The position numbers were made by a program, and so were the translations under genes. Below are positions 36,392 through 46,013 of a stretch of 64,000 nt of DNA, piece by piece. The notes beneath the pieces were generated by a model that was not told the DNA's origin, made no database searches, and saw only the letters and a program-made list of their open reading frames with translations. The stretch is from Ochrobactrum quorumnocens. GTDB lineage: Bacteria > Pseudomonadota > Alphaproteobacteria > Rhizobiales > Rhizobiaceae. The first letter of the stretch is position 1; every line of letters starts with the position of its first letter. The stretch lies in assembly GCF_002278035.1 (NCBI RefSeq), contig NZ_CP022604.1, positions 620,001-684,000 of the forward strand, given 5' to 3'.

Positions 36392-37060
36392 ATGCCGATG
36401 TTGATCATTCAACTGGCGATTCTTATTGCAGTTGCTTTTGTAATTGGCTGCGTTTTGGGACGCCTTATCAGAGGCAAGAAAGCTGCGGACACCGATAAGG
36501 AAAACACCATTATCGCGGCAGCGCTTTCAAAGCCCGCGGTCGACGAAAATCCAGAGCCGGTCGCGTCGACCAAAGCCGTCGTGGCGGAAGAGCCTTTGAA
36601 AGATAAGTTCAAAGTAGTGGCGGAAGCGGTCGAAGAACCTATGCCACAGGCAAAAACAGAAGAGCTCGAATCCGATCCAGAATCTATAGAAGAGGTTCTG
36701 GTTGAAGAGCCGGTCGCGGAATTCCAAGATCCTGATCGTCCAGAGCTGCTTGATACGCCTTTGCGCGGAAAGCCGGACGATCTGACTGCAATCCACGGTA
36801 TTGGCAAGGCAGTGGAAGGAATGCTGCAAAAGCTCGGCGTATTTCATTATGCGCAGATAGCCCAGTGGAATATGGAAGAATCTGCTTGGATTGAACGCCA
36901 TATTGGATTTTCCGGACGTGTTGCTCGCGAAAACTGGACTGTTCAAGCAAGCAAACTTACCGAGGCCACACAGCGCGCAGTGCCCAAGAAGAACGCAAAG
37001 CCAAAGAAAGCTGCTTCGAAATCGAAGGCTCCAACTCGCACCAAAAAAACGCAGGCTTAG
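36392..37060 (+). CDS. Membrane protein with C-terminal helix-hairpin-helix domain
   Basis: 222 residues: a transmembrane helix at about 3-22, a basic patch RLIRGKK, an acidic Glu/Val/Pro-rich linker (about 40-125), then a helix-hairpin-helix module DDLTAIHGIGKAVEGMLQKLGVFHYAQIAQWN (about 127-180), and a Lys-rich tail ending TRTKKTQA. Such HHH modules resemble those of NADH dehydrogenase subunit E fusions and predicted 5' DNA nucleases; DNA binding is likely, nuclease activity is not shown. GAGGG lies 7 nt before ATG at 36392. Probably co-oriented unit with the BON gene. Confidence 0.75.
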   Translation: MPMLIIQLAILIAVAFVIGCVLGRLIRGKKAADTDKENTIIAAALSKPAVDENPEPVASTKAVVAEEPLKDKFKVVAEAVEEPMPQAKTEELESDPESIEEVLVEEPVAEFQDPDRPELLDTPLRGKPDDLTAIHGIGKAVEGMLQKLGVFHYAQIAQWNMEESAWIERHIGFSGRVARENWTVQASKLTEATQRAVPKKNAKPKKAASKSKAPTRTKKTQA

Positions 37061-37134
37061 AATAAGCCTACTGCTACTTCCACATGAAAAGTTGAATTCT
37101 AGCGCGTTTGGGTCGGTTGAATCAGTTCGGCGCT

Positions 37135-39285
37135 CTAACGTCGGCCATAGATCAGGTCAGTGCGTATATCGGCACTGCCTGTAAGGCGTGCTTTATAAAC
37201 TTCATAATTCTCCATCACGCGCTGAACGTAGTTCCGCGTTTCAGAAAATGGAATGCGCTCAATCCAGTCGACAACTTCTTCGATTGGTTTGCCACGCGGA
37301 TCGCCATATTTTTCCACCCAATCGGCAGCTCGGCGGGGCCCGGCATTATAACCGGCAAAGGTTAGTACGTAAGATCCATTGAATCGGTCGAGCTGTTCGC
37401 CAAGAAAATGTGCGCCAAGCGTCGCATTATAGGCCGCATCGGTTGTGAGTTTGGGCGCAGAATAGGCCATTCCATTGCGGGTTGCGACGCTCTTCGCGGT
37501 GGCTGGCATTAGCTGCAACAGCCCGCGTGCACCAGCTTTTGAAACCGCGCCAACATTGAATTCGCTTTCCTGGCGAGCAATTGCATAAGCAAGCGCCTTG
37601 CCGGAACCACTGATATTTGCATGTGCCGGAATGGCGCCGATCGGGTGTGATAGCGCACCAACGTCCAGTCCACGGAAGGCGGCGGTCTTGCCGACGCGAA
37701 GAGCGAGATAATGATTCTCGTTCTTCTCCGCCATCACAGCGAGGAGCGCCAATTCTCCCACGCTGCTGAGTTCTTGCGATAGCTGCGTATAAAGAGCGGT
37801 TGCGCGGTTTCCGTAGCCGATCTGTTCAAGACGCTTGATGGCTTGCACTGCGGGGCGGCCGGAGAAACGCACACGTTCGGCATCGGATGGTCTTGGATAG
37901 GCGAGCTCGGGCGCTTTCTCACTGAGCTTGGCTGCAGAGAGCTGTCCATAAAATGTGGTGCCAAAATGTGCAGAGCGGCGATAATAACCGTTCGCATCAC
38001 CACCAGCACCCGCCTCCGCTGCTCGCCCGAGCCAGTAATAGGCGCGCGAAGCGGAAATTGGACGTGAGGAAATCTCGGCTATCTTGGCAAAATGCGGTGC
38101 TGCAAGCTTCGGTTGCTTTAATGCACGCAATGCATACCAACCGGCATGGAATTCCGCTTCAGCAGCCATTGTCGGTGATTCTGCGGCATGTGCCGCCGCT
38201 AGCCTATAGGCGAGCTGTGGCTTGTTAATATCGAGAAGCTCGCGCGACAGGATGCGACGCTCCACCCACCACGCGTCTGGATCAACCAGTGACGCGGAGT
38301 CTTTCGGAGCTTTCAGCATCAAGTCTGTTGCTTCGCTGAAACGATCTGCACGGCGCAGAAAACGAATCTGCAAGAACATGTATGCAGGATTCGAGTGCCA
38401 CGAGCGATCTACGTCGGCGATAGCCTTTGCTGTGTTCGGTGACTTCTGTGCCAATGCTGCATAAGCATTATAGAGTGACTGCGCTTGCGCGGGGCCTGCC
38501 AGAAGTTTAGCCGATTGCATGCGATCGTTATAAAGGGAGCGCAGAAGGCGGCGTTGATGGTCATCGCGTGTGAGAACGCTCGCAAATTCTTTCAGCACTC
38601 GCGTCTCGTCATCAGCCGACAGGCGTTCGGTCGCCCACCATGGGGCGAGAAGCTGATGTGCTTTTGTGTTGTTTCCTGTGGCCAAGTATGCCCGTGCAAG
38701 CGCGATCATGCCCTCAGTTGTCTGCGGGCGTGTAGTGCCGAAAGTGGCAATTACAGTTGCAGCAGGCGCATTTTCCTTGAAAAGTGCACGTTCCGAATTG
38801 CGACGCAATGCGCCCATACCCGGCCAGCCCGGCAGTTCCGAGGCAGCCATTGCAATTTCAGCACTCGGCACGCCATCCATTCCAGATGTCGCTATCGACC
38901 AGGTCAATATCTGACGGTCAAGCGAGCCTTTTGTCATGCCGTTGCGATAGGCGATCACGCCCGGAATATCGCGTGAATAGAGCGCATCAAGGCCGCTTTT
39001 CAATGTTCCACTGATTGTCGCCGGGTTCTCAACACGATTGAAGGAAGACGTGATAACCGGATCGGGGGTGGCGGGACGTGCTTTTGGCGTAACCAGATTG
39101 ATCGGAGATTCATGTGTGGCAGTAGGCGCAAACGGACGTACCAGCGGTGTGGGAACATCCGTTGGCAAAGATGACTGGGCATAGGCAGCCCCCATCTGTC
39201 CCGCAAGAAGCGAAGCAGCAATAATCAATCCACTCGAAAAGAGCGCTCTTTGCTTTATTGGCATATCTATATTTTTCTTACACAT
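37135..39285 (-). CDS. Soluble lytic murein transglycosylase
   Basis: 716 residues: signal peptide (cleavage near AYA-QSS), a Pro/Thr-rich linker, a long alpha-superhelical U-shaped domain (about 75-540) with TPR-like repeats, and a C-terminal SLT domain with catalytic Glu573 in ARQESEFN, then GLLQLMPATAK, AYNATLGAHFL and FAGYNAGPRRA. It cleaves peptidoglycan glycan strands to 1,6-anhydro-muropeptides in the periplasm. Alternative start ATG at 39264 (MPIKQRALF) has no better ribosome site than 39285. Resembles E. coli Slt70 in length and architecture. Confidence 0.92.
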   Translation of the reverse strand: MCKKNIDMPIKQRALFSSGLIIAASLLAGQMGAAYAQSSLPTDVPTPLVRPFAPTATHESPINLVTPKARPATPDPVITSSFNRVENPATISGTLKSGLDALYSRDIPGVIAYRNGMTKGSLDRQILTWSIATSGMDGVPSAEIAMAASELPGWPGMGALRRNSERALFKENAPAATVIATFGTTRPQTTEGMIALARAYLATGNNTKAHQLLAPWWATERLSADDETRVLKEFASVLTRDDHQRRLLRSLYNDRMQSAKLLAGPAQAQSLYNAYAALAQKSPNTAKAIADVDRSWHSNPAYMFLQIRFLRRADRFSEATDLMLKAPKDSASLVDPDAWWVERRILSRELLDINKPQLAYRLAAAHAAESPTMAAEAEFHAGWYALRALKQPKLAAPHFAKIAEISSRPISASRAYYWLGRAAEAGAGGDANGYYRRSAHFGTTFYGQLSAAKLSEKAPELAYPRPSDAERVRFSGRPAVQAIKRLEQIGYGNRATALYTQLSQELSSVGELALLAVMAEKNENHYLALRVGKTAAFRGLDVGALSHPIGAIPAHANISGSGKALAYAIARQESEFNVGAVSKAGARGLLQLMPATAKSVATRNGMAYSAPKLTTDAAYNATLGAHFLGEQLDRFNGSYVLTFAGYNAGPRRAADWVEKYGDPRGKPIEEVVDWIERIPFSETRNYVQRVMENYEVYKARLTGSADIRTDLIYGRR

Positions 39286-39675
39286 GATCTAACGAGAATA
39301 GAGTGCCTGATTGCGGGTAAAATATTGTTCAAATCTGGCTTTTCTAAGCCTGATCGATAGGGTGTTTGTTCTGTATAAGACTATGATGCCGATGCGTGAA
39401 GCATTGGTTAATAAATGGTTATGTTTTTCTTTTCGATCATTTACCTAAGAGCTCCATGACCTTTGAGCAAATGCTATGCGATCAGGTCGAGTAGATTGAC
39501 AAAAAAGCAGAGGAATTTTTCGCAAAACTGTCATTTGGAAGCTGATTTGGGCTAGCCCCCCGCTTGCCGGATTTGCACTGCGAGACTATGGTGCAACGCC
39601 TTGCAGCTATTCTGGCGCGGTTAAAAGCCAGTGTGGTATTGTCAGGTTCTGTCTTTATTTCTCAGGAGTTCACTG
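39286..39675. other. Divergent promoter region, slt-dapA
   Basis: 390 bp between two divergent starts. The sequence is AT-rich up to about 39430 and again around 39490-39530. No frame with a ribosome site and no palindromic repeat of the dispersed families is seen. Confidence 0.5.
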
Positions 39676-40557
39676 ATGCTGAAAGGCTCGATTACTGCAC
39701 TTGTCACGCCATTCGATAGTGAAGGAGCGTTCGACGAGAAAGCTTTTCGTGACTTCGTGAATTGGCAGATTGAAGAAGGCACTAAAGGTCTTGTACCCGT
39801 TGGCACAACGGGCGAAACGCCGACCTTGTCCCATGATGAGCATAAGCGCGTCATTGAGGCCTGCATTGAAGTAGCAGCAGGTCGCGTGCCGGTGATTGCG
39901 GGTGCAGGTTCCAATAATACTGTCGAAGCAATCGAACTTGCTCAGCATGCCGAAAAAGCGGGCGCAGATGCAGTTCTTGTCGTCACTCCCTATTATAACA
40001 AGCCGAACCAGCGCGGCCTCTATGAGCATTTTTCACGGGTCGCACGTTCGATCTCGATACCGCTCATTATCTATAACATTCCGGGCCGCTCCGTCATTGA
40101 TATGACACCGGAAACCATGGGCACGCTTGTGCGTGATCACAAGAACATCATCGGTGTGAAAGATGCGACAGGCAAGATTGAGCGTGTTTCCGAACAGCGC
40201 GGCACGTGTGGCAAAGACTTCATCCAGCTGTCCGGCGAAGATGCGACCGCTCTCGGCTTCAATGCACATGGCGGCGTCGGCTGTATTTCAGTGACGTCCA
40301 ATATTGCGCCACGTCTTTGCGCAGAGTTTCAGGATGCCTGCCAGGCTGGTGACTATGCCAAGGCACTGGAACTACAGGATCGCCTGATGCCATTGCACAA
40401 GGCGCTCTTCATCGAGCCCAATCCTTCGGGTCCGAAATATGCTCTGTCGCGCCTTGGTCGCGTTGAAAATGTTCTTCGCTCGCCAATGGTTGTAATCGAA
40501 GCAGCAACCGCTGAGAAGATCGATCAGGCCATGAAGCACGCCGGTCTCACGAATTAG
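39676..40557 (+). CDS. dapA: 4-hydroxy-tetrahydrodipicolinate synthase
   Basis: Condenses pyruvate and aspartate semialdehyde in the first step of the diaminopimelate/lysine branch. 293 residues in the TIM-barrel family. Landmarks: N-terminal [17 protein letters not shown](TPTL) binding loop, catalytic Tyr in [10 protein letters not shown], Schiff-base Lys in GVKDATG, and [14 protein letters not shown] lies 7 nt before the ATG at 39676. The order dapA-smpB is conserved in rhizobia. The 40560-40729 gap holds two hairpins that may separate it from smpB. Confidence 0.95.
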   Translation: MLKGSITALVTPFDSEGAFDEKAFRDFVNWQIEEGTKGLVPVGTTGETPTLSHDEHKRVIEACIEVAAGRVPVIAGAGSNNTVEAIELAQHAEKAGADAVLVVTPYYNKPNQRGLYEHFSRVARSISIPLIIYNIPGRSVIDMTPETMGTLVRDHKNIIGVKDATGKIERVSEQRGTCGKDFIQLSGEDATALGFNAHGGVGCISVTSNIAPRLCAEFQDACQAGDYAKALELQDRLMPLHKALFIEPNPSGPKYALSRLGRVENVLRSPMVVIEAATAEKIDQAMKHAGLTN

Positions 40558-40559
40558 AG

Positions 40560-40667
40560 TATTTCCAGCCAAAGTGCGAAGCGGTTTTGCGTTGGATGTT
40601 GGATAATGTGTTTAAACGAGCTTTCAGAGCGTGTTTCTATGCGATCCATCAGCAGAAAATACGCTCT
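40560..40667. repeat. Degenerate two-hairpin palindromic element
   Basis: Starts ATTTCCAGCCAAAGTGCGAA ... GCGGTTTTGCG, the decayed form of the type B unit, and continues to a second hairpin with arms AGAGCGT (40626-40632) and ACGCTCT (40661-40667). Confidence 0.6.
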
Positions 40668-40701
40668 AAGGCTGCTAATTTTGCCCGGTTGAGTGATTTT
40701 T

Positions 40702-40729
40702 ACGCTCTTGCTCATGCGAGAGCGTTTTC
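40702..40729 (+). terminator. Hairpin before smpB
   Basis: ACGCTCT-TGCTCATGCG-AGAGCGT followed by TTTTCA. Candidate terminator for dapA, 33 nt before the smpB start. Confidence 0.55.
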
Positions 40730-40761
40730 ATTTCCGGCAATGAGCATTATATGGTGCCATT

Positions 40762-41238
40762 ATGAATAAGCCGAAAAACTCTCCCGCCCGCAAAATGGTC
40801 GCTGAAAACCGTAAAGCGCGCTACAATTTTGAGATTTCTGATACGCTCGAAGCTGGTCTGGTTCTGACCGGCACCGAGGTTAAGTCCTTGCGCGCCAATC
40901 AGGCCAACATTGCTGAAAGCTATGCGAGCTTTGAGAACGGTGAGTTCTGGCTGATCAATTCCTATATTCCGGAGTATACGCAGGGCAATCGCTTTAATCA
41001 CGAGCCGCGCCGTTTGCGTAAGCTGTTGATTAGCCGTCGCGAAATGGCACGGATTTTCAATTCGCTTTCACGCGAAGGCATGACCGTCGTTCCGTTGAAG
41101 TTATACTTCAATGATCGTGGTAGAGCTAAGCTGGAAATCGGCGTGGCGCGCGGTAAGAAGAATCACGACAAACGTGAGACTGAGAAGCAGCGCGACTGGA
41201 ATCGCGAGAAATCACGTCTTCTGCGCGATCGTGGCTGA
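40762..41238 (+). CDS. smpB: SsrA-binding protein SmpB
   Basis: Partner of tmRNA in trans-translation, which rescues stalled ribosomes. 158 residues in the SmpB OB-fold: early [49 protein letters not shown] and the C-terminal basic tail [23 protein letters not shown] that enters the decoding centre. Length is standard. No tmRNA gene (ssrA) is seen in this window. Ended by the hairpin at 41259. Confidence 0.97.
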   Translation: MNKPKNSPARKMVAENRKARYNFEISDTLEAGLVLTGTEVKSLRANQANIAESYASFENGEFWLINSYIPEYTQGNRFNHEPRRLRKLLISRREMARIFNSLSREGMTVVPLKLYFNDRGRAKLEIGVARGKKNHDKRETEKQRDWNREKSRLLRDRG

Positions 41239-41258
41239 GGCGAAAATACTGTTCAAAG

Positions 41259-41286
41259 AAAAAGAGCGCTGAAAGGCGCTCTTTTT
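41259..41286. terminator. Terminator after smpB
   Basis: AAAGAGCGC-TGAAAG-GCGCTCTTT with flanking A and T runs; positioned between smpB and the convergent NYN gene. Confidence 0.9.
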
Positions 41287-41354
41287 ATAAATGATGCAAA
41301 AGGGTTCATGAAGTTCGAAATTATGAAGCTGCACGAACCTGACGATTGCGCATA

Positions 41355-41939
41355 TCAGTAGTCTTCGTCAAGATCTTCGTCCTGACGGCGCTGCTGTTGC
41401 TGTGGGCGTTCAGAAGGATCGCGTCCAATTTCAGCTTTCAGCGAAACCAGATCGATAAAATGATCGGCCTGACGGCGCAATTCATCGGATATCATCGCAG
41501 GCTGTGTCGTCAGAGTGGAAACGACGGATACCTTACGACCCTTGCGCTGCAATGCTTCGGCAAGCGAACGGAAATCACCATCGCCAGAGAAGATTACGAA
41601 ATGATCGACGGTGTCGGTGAGCTGCATGGCATCGACGGTAAGTTCGATATCCATGTTGCCTTTTACCTTGCGGCGGCCTGTCGAGTCGGTAAATTCCTTG
41701 GCTGCCTTCGTGACAACCTTATAGCCGTTGTAATCGAGCCAATCGATGAGTGGACGGATCGATGAATATTCCTGATCCTCAACCAGAGCCGTATAATAAT
41801 AGGCGCGCAGCAAATAGCCGCGTTTCTGGAATGCCTTCAAAAGTTTACGGTAATCAATATCGAAACCGAGTGTTTTTGAAGCTGCGTATAAATTGGCGCC
41901 GTCAATAAATAGCGCAATTTTTTCACGAGAATCGAACAT
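41355..41939 (-). CDS. NYN-domain (LabA/DUF88) protein
   Basis: 194 residues in the PIN-like NYN fold: FIDGANLYAASKTLG (first acidic site), KGNMDIELTVDAM and FSGDGDFRSLAEALQRKGRKV (further acidic metal-binding residues). The C-terminus is a low-complexity PQQQQRRQDEDLDEDY tail. NYN proteins are predicted RNases; LabA relatives in cyanobacteria affect circadian output. All expected acidic residues are present. It is convergent with smpB and divergent from rpoZ. From memory this dapA-smpB-NYN-rpoZ order recurs in Brucellaceae. Confidence 0.85.
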   Translation of the reverse strand: MFDSREKIALFIDGANLYAASKTLGFDIDYRKLLKAFQKRGYLLRAYYYTALVEDQEYSSIRPLIDWLDYNGYKVVTKAAKEFTDSTGRRKVKGNMDIELTVDAMQLTDTVDHFVIFSGDGDFRSLAEALQRKGRKVSVVSTLTTQPAMISDELRRQADHFIDLVSLKAEIGRDPSERPQQQQRRQDEDLDEDY

Positions 41940-42336
41940 CGTGCAATATATCCACTCTGCGGCCGGTAGGGAGTGGGCCTGCGACCGCGTATTCAGATTT
42001 GTTTCTTAAACGGCGGGGGTATTCATTTTTACCAATGACGTTTATTGCGTTCTACGGAGATATTATAGAAAAACAAGCAACTGATGGTTGTTATTTGATC
42101 AATCTTAATTACTTTTACGCGATATTTCGATATAGCAATCGATAATCGATCAAAATCTATTGTTCCAATTTGATCCAGATCGTGTATTTGTCAGACAGAT
42201 TAATGAACAGTTGTATCTTAGCCTAGATTTCTGAGCCTTGTCGTTGGTGTTTTGCGCTTTTGCTTGTAATTTCGGCTCACAAGCGTTATGTGCAAGAAAA
42301 ATTCCGTTAAAGTTTAAGAAATGAAAGGGACCGCCT
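41940..42336. other. AT-rich divergent promoter region, NYN gene-rpoZ
   Basis: 397 bp, noticeably AT-rich (42040-42200) compared with the rest of the window. It contains short palindromic clusters such as ATCGATAATCGAT near 42138-42150. No coding frame is supported. rpoZ has GAAAGGGACC before its ATG. Confidence 0.5.
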
Positions 42337-42741
42337 ATGGCCCGCGTCACCGTTGAGGACTGCGTAGATAAGGTCGAGAACCGTTTTGAACTGGTTCTGC
42401 TGGCCGGTCACCGTGCCCGCCAGATTTCTCAGGGCGCCCAGATCACGATCGACCGCGACAACGACAAGAACCCAGTTGTCGCGCTGCGTGAAATCGCTGA
42501 CGAGACACTTTCACCGGATGATCTGAAGGAAGACCTGATCCATTCGCTGCAGAAGCACGTTGAAGTTGACGAACCGGAAGCTGCTGCTCCTGCCCAGATC
42601 ACCGATGCTTCCGATGCGTTGGCTGAAGGGATTGCCGAAGCTGGTGAAGACGATGTCGTTTCCTTCGACCGTATGTCGGAAGAAGAACTGCTTGCTGGTA
42701 TTGAAGGCCTCGTTGCTCCAGAAAAGAACGACGACTTCTAA
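42337..42741 (+). CDS. rpoZ: RNA polymerase omega subunit
   Basis: 134 residues. [30 protein letters not shown] is the canonical omega N-terminus with helix-forming core (residues 1-60) that clamps beta-prime. The acidic Ala/Glu-rich C-terminal half (about 75-134) is the extended form seen in Rhizobiales. Omega also forms part of a ppGpp-binding site in many bacteria, which fits the neighbour rsh, 304 nt downstream. A large hairpin follows at 42757. Confidence 0.96.
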   Translation: MARVTVEDCVDKVENRFELVLLAGHRARQISQGAQITIDRDNDKNPVVALREIADETLSPDDLKEDLIHSLQKHVEVDEPEAAAPAQITDASDALAEGIAEAGEDDVVSFDRMSEEELLAGIEGLVAPEKNDDF

Positions 42742-42756
42742 TCGTCGCTCTGCTGA

Positions 42757-42808
42757 TCAAGTATTTCAGGCAAACGTCGAAATGAGTTTTGCCTCATTGA
42801 ATACTTGA
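42757..42808 (+). other. Long imperfect hairpin between rpoZ and rsh
   Basis: Outer arms TCAAGTATT / AATACTTGA (9 bp) and inner arms AGGCAAA / TTTGCCT (7 bp), separated by small internal loops and with a 13-nt terminal loop, 16 nt after the rpoZ stop. No T run follows, so it may be a 3' stability or processing element instead of a simple terminator. Confidence 0.55.
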
Positions 42809-43045
42809 ATACAAACAGGCCTTGGTTTTTTGCGTGCGCTTCGGCTTCCAGGCTGTGGCGCACGTTTTTATGTGCATGGCAGGCTGGGAATTGAGATTAG
42901 CTTTTGGCTTGCCACTGAGACGTTTGTGACTGAAATTAAGCCTGTTGGCAGAAAACAGGTCCGGAAACTCGCAAATTGTTATATTTTTTAGTGATTTCCG
43001 TTCAAAATGACCGCTGCGTACGTGACTGGTAGGGAGTTTCTGTAA

Positions 43046-45289
43046 ATGATGCGCCAATATGAGCTTGTAGAGCGTGTTCAGCGATACAAGCCTGACGTCA
43101 ATGAGGCGCTTCTCAACAAGGCGTATGTTTACGCTATGCAGAAGCATGGCAGCCAGAAGCGTGCGTCCGGTGATCCATATTTTTCCCACCCGCTCGAAGT
43201 TGCAGCAATTCTCACAGATATGCATTTGGATGAGGCAACGATTGCGATTGCTCTCCTGCATGACACGATTGAAGACACCACAGCTACCCGTCAGGAAATC
43301 GATCAGCTGTTTGGCCCGGAGATTGGTAAGCTCGTTGAAGGTCTGACCAAACTCAAGAAGCTCGATCTGGTTTCCAAGAAGGCAGTGCAGGCGGAAAACT
43401 TGCGCAAGCTGTTGTTGGCTATTTCCGAAGACGTGCGCGTGCTTCTGGTGAAGCTTGCAGATCGACTGCACAATATGCGTACTCTTGGCGTGATGCGCGA
43501 AGACAAGCGTCTGCGCATTGCTGAAGAAACCATGGATATCTATGCGCCACTCGCTGGCCGCATGGGTATGCAGGACACGCGTGAAGAGCTCGAAGAACTT
43601 GCATTCCGCTATATCAACCCGGATGCATGGCGTGCGGTAACGGATCGGCTTGCAGAGCTTCTTGAAAAGAACCGTGGTCTTCTACAGAAGATCGAAGAAG
43701 ACTTGTCTGAGATTTTCCAAAAGAACGGTATCAAGGCGAGCGTTAAGAGCCGTCAGAAGAAGCCTTGGTCGGTTTTCCGTAAAATGGAAACCAAGGGCCT
43801 GTCGTTTGAACAACTGTCCGATATTTTCGGCTTCCGCGTCATGGTTGAATCGACACAGGATTGCTATCGCGCACTCGGTCTGATCCATACCACCTGGTCG
43901 ATGGTTCCAGGTCGGTTCAAAGACTATATTTCGACACCTAAGCAGAACGACTATCGTTCCATCCATACAACGATCATTGGCCCATCACGCCAGCGTATCG
44001 AACTGCAGATCCGCACGCGCGTCATGGATGAAATTGCAGAATTCGGTGTGGCGGCCCATTCGATCTATAAGGATCGCGGCAGTGCCAGTAATCCGCATCA
44101 GATATCGACCGAAACCAATGCCTATGCTTGGCTGCGCCAGACTATCGAGCAGCTTTCCGAGGGCGATAACCCTGAAGAGTTTCTCGAACATACCAAGTTG
44201 GAATTGTTTCAGGATCAGGTATTCTGTTTCACACCCAAAGGTCGTCTCATTGCGCTTCCGCGCGGGGCGACGCCAATCGATTTCGCCTATGCGGTTCATA
44301 CCGATATTGGCGACAGCTGCGTTGGTGCCAAGGTCAATGGCCGTATTATGCCGTTGATGACAGAGCTCAAGAATGGCGACGAAGTCGACATCATTCGTTC
44401 CAAAGCGCAGGTCCCACCTGCCGCATGGGAGTCGCTTGTTGCAACGGGCAAAGCGCGCGCCGCAATCCGTCGCGCAACGCGCTCGGCGGTTCGCAAACAG
44501 TATTCCGGCCTCGGTATGCGTATTCTTGAGCGCGCTTTCGAGCGTGCAGGAAAACCTTTCAGCAAGGATATTCTCAAACCTGGTCTGCCGCGTCTGGCTC
44601 GCAAGGAAGTTGAAGATGTTCTGGCCGCAGTTGGTCGCGGTGAACTGCCATCTACCGACGTTGTGAAAGCAGTTTATCCTGACTATCAGGATACGCGTGT
44701 TACCTCGCAGAACAACCCTACCAAGACCGGTGAAAAGGGCTGGTTTAATATCCAGAACGCCGCTGGCATGATCTTCAAGGTGCCGGAAGGTTCTGAAGGT
44801 GCGCAAGAAGCTGTGGCTGATGGCGAAAGGCCAAAGCGCAAGGCCTTGCCGATCCGTGGCACCAATTCCGACTTGCCTGTGCGTTTTGCACCGGAAGGCG
44901 CTGTGCCGGGCGACCGTATCGTTGGTATCATGCAGCCGGGAGCAGGGATCACGATCTATCCGATTCAGTCACCCGCACTGACCGCTTATGATGATCAGCC
45001 GGAGCGCTGGATTGATGTGCGCTGGGACATTGATGAGGGGATGCATGAACGCTTCCCGGCACGGATCAGTGTGTCTGCAATCAATTCGCCCGGGTCTTTG
45101 GCTGAAATCGCGCAGATCGTGGCGTCGAACGACGCCAATATTCATAATCTCTCAATGGTGCGGACAGCGCCCGACTTTACTGAAATGATTATTGACGTTG
45201 AAGTGTGGGACCTTAAACACCTCAATCGTATTATTTCTCAATTGAAAGAAAGCGCGAGCGTCAGTGGCGCAAGGCGCGTAAACGGATAA
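43046..45289 (+). CDS. rsh: Bifunctional (p)ppGpp synthetase/hydrolase, RelA/SpoT type
   Basis: Single alphaproteobacterial Rsh of 747 residues controlling stringent response. HD hydrolase domain (about 25-180) with SHPLEVAAIL and LLHDTIEDT plus VLLVKLADRLHNMRT; synthetase domain (about 240-350) with FGFRVMVES and NDYRSIHTT; TGS domain with FCFTPKGRLIALPRGATPIDFAY (about 390-450); C-terminal ACT domain (about 670-745, ISVSAINSPGSLAEIAQIV). Both catalytic halves look intact. AGGGAG lies upstream of ATG. Probably cotranscribed with pyrE 6 nt downstream. The region 42742-43045 upstream holds one hairpin and its likely promoter. Confidence 0.96.
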   Translation: MMRQYELVERVQRYKPDVNEALLNKAYVYAMQKHGSQKRASGDPYFSHPLEVAAILTDMHLDEATIAIALLHDTIEDTTATRQEIDQLFGPEIGKLVEGLTKLKKLDLVSKKAVQAENLRKLLLAISEDVRVLLVKLADRLHNMRTLGVMREDKRLRIAEETMDIYAPLAGRMGMQDTREELEELAFRYINPDAWRAVTDRLAELLEKNRGLLQKIEEDLSEIFQKNGIKASVKSRQKKPWSVFRKMETKGLSFEQLSDIFGFRVMVESTQDCYRALGLIHTTWSMVPGRFKDYISTPKQNDYRSIHTTIIGPSRQRIELQIRTRVMDEIAEFGVAAHSIYKDRGSASNPHQISTETNAYAWLRQTIEQLSEGDNPEEFLEHTKLELFQDQVFCFTPKGRLIALPRGATPIDFAYAVHTDIGDSCVGAKVNGRIMPLMTELKNGDEVDIIRSKAQVPPAAWESLVATGKARAAIRRATRSAVRKQYSGLGMRILERAFERAGKPFSKDILKPGLPRLARKEVEDVLAAVGRGELPSTDVVKAVYPDYQDTRVTSQNNPTKTGEKGWFNIQNAAGMIFKVPEGSEGAQEAVADGERPKRKALPIRGTNSDLPVRFAPEGAVPGDRIVGIMQPGAGITIYPIQSPALTAYDDQPERWIDVRWDIDEGMHERFPARISVSAINSPGSLAEIAQIVASNDANIHNLSMVRTAPDFTEMIIDVEVWDLKHLNRIISQLKESASVSGARRVNG

Positions 45290-45295
45290 GGCACA

Positions 45296-45874
45296 ATGAA
45301 AACCGAAGACGTCCTTGCTGTCTTCCGCGAAGCGGGAGCGATCCTTGAAGGCCATTTTATTTTAACCTCTGGCCTGCGCAGCCCTATCTTCTTGCAGAAG
45401 GCACGCGTTTTCATGCATGCCGACAAGACCGAAAAGCTCTGCAAGGCATTAGCCGAGAAGATCAAGGCGGCTGGCCTCGGACAGATCGACTATGTCGTCG
45501 GACCTGCAATCGGCGGGCTTATTCCGTCCTACGAAACCTCGCGGCACCTTGGGGTGCCGTCGGTCTGGGTGGAACGCGAGAATGGTGTATTCCGTTTACG
45601 TCGTTTCGATGTGCCGAAAGGATCGCGCGTCGTGATCGTGGAAGACATCGTCACCACGGGGCTTTCGATTCGCGAAACCATTGATTGCATGAAGGACGTT
45701 GGCATCGAAGTCGTAGCCGCCGCTTGTATCGTGGATCGTTCAGCGGGTAAGGCGGATGTCGGCACAAAGCTCATCGCTCTTGCCGAATATGAAGTGCCAG
45801 CCTATTCGCCAGACAATTTGCCGCCAGAATTGGCTGCAATCCCTGCGATTAAGCCAGGTAGTCGCAATATTTAA
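45296..45874 (+). CDS. pyrE: Orotate phosphoribosyltransferase
   Basis: Converts orotate and PRPP to OMP in pyrimidine synthesis. 192 residues of type I PRTase fold: the PRPP-binding motif [15 protein letters not shown], the loop [18 protein letters not shown], and an N-terminal hood [15 protein letters not shown]. Starts 6 nt after the rsh stop, so it is in the same operon. The dihydroorotase-like gene for the preceding step lies 12 kb away at 57777. Confidence 0.96.
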   Translation: MKTEDVLAVFREAGAILEGHFILTSGLRSPIFLQKARVFMHADKTEKLCKALAEKIKAAGLGQIDYVVGPAIGGLIPSYETSRHLGVPSVWVERENGVFRLRRFDVPKGSRVVIVEDIVTTGLSIRETIDCMKDVGIEVVAAACIVDRSAGKADVGTKLIALAEYEVPAYSPDNLPPELAAIPAIKPGSRNI

Positions 45875-45966
45875 GCGGCTCCTACTATTGTATTGATTTT
45901 ACTAGACGCGATTTCCACCCTGCGGCGAAATTGCGCTTTGCGGTATTTGTTTTGCACCCTTAATTT

Positions 45967-45998
45967 AGGGGGAAGGGCAAGCCCATGCCCATCCCCCT
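45967..45998 (+). promoter_or_regulatory. Hairpin in the fnrN leader
   Basis: AGGGGG / CCCCCT outer pair and GGGCA / TGCCC inner pair with loop AGCCCA, ending 15 nt before the GTG start and 3 nt before its ribosome site AGGAA. No T run follows, so pyrE termination alone does not explain it; it could mask or expose the ribosome site. Confidence 0.5.
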
Positions 45999-46013
45999 GT
46001 TTAGGAATATGTC

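Noticed and set aside
43985..44806. 273-codon minus-strand frame in rsh
   Set aside because: Lies inside the synthetase and TGS region of rsh and has no motif; product of codon bias.
45893..45906. Possible FNR box in front of fnrN (TTGATTTTACTAGA)
   Set aside because: Only the left half-site matches; the right half differs from ATCAA at most positions.
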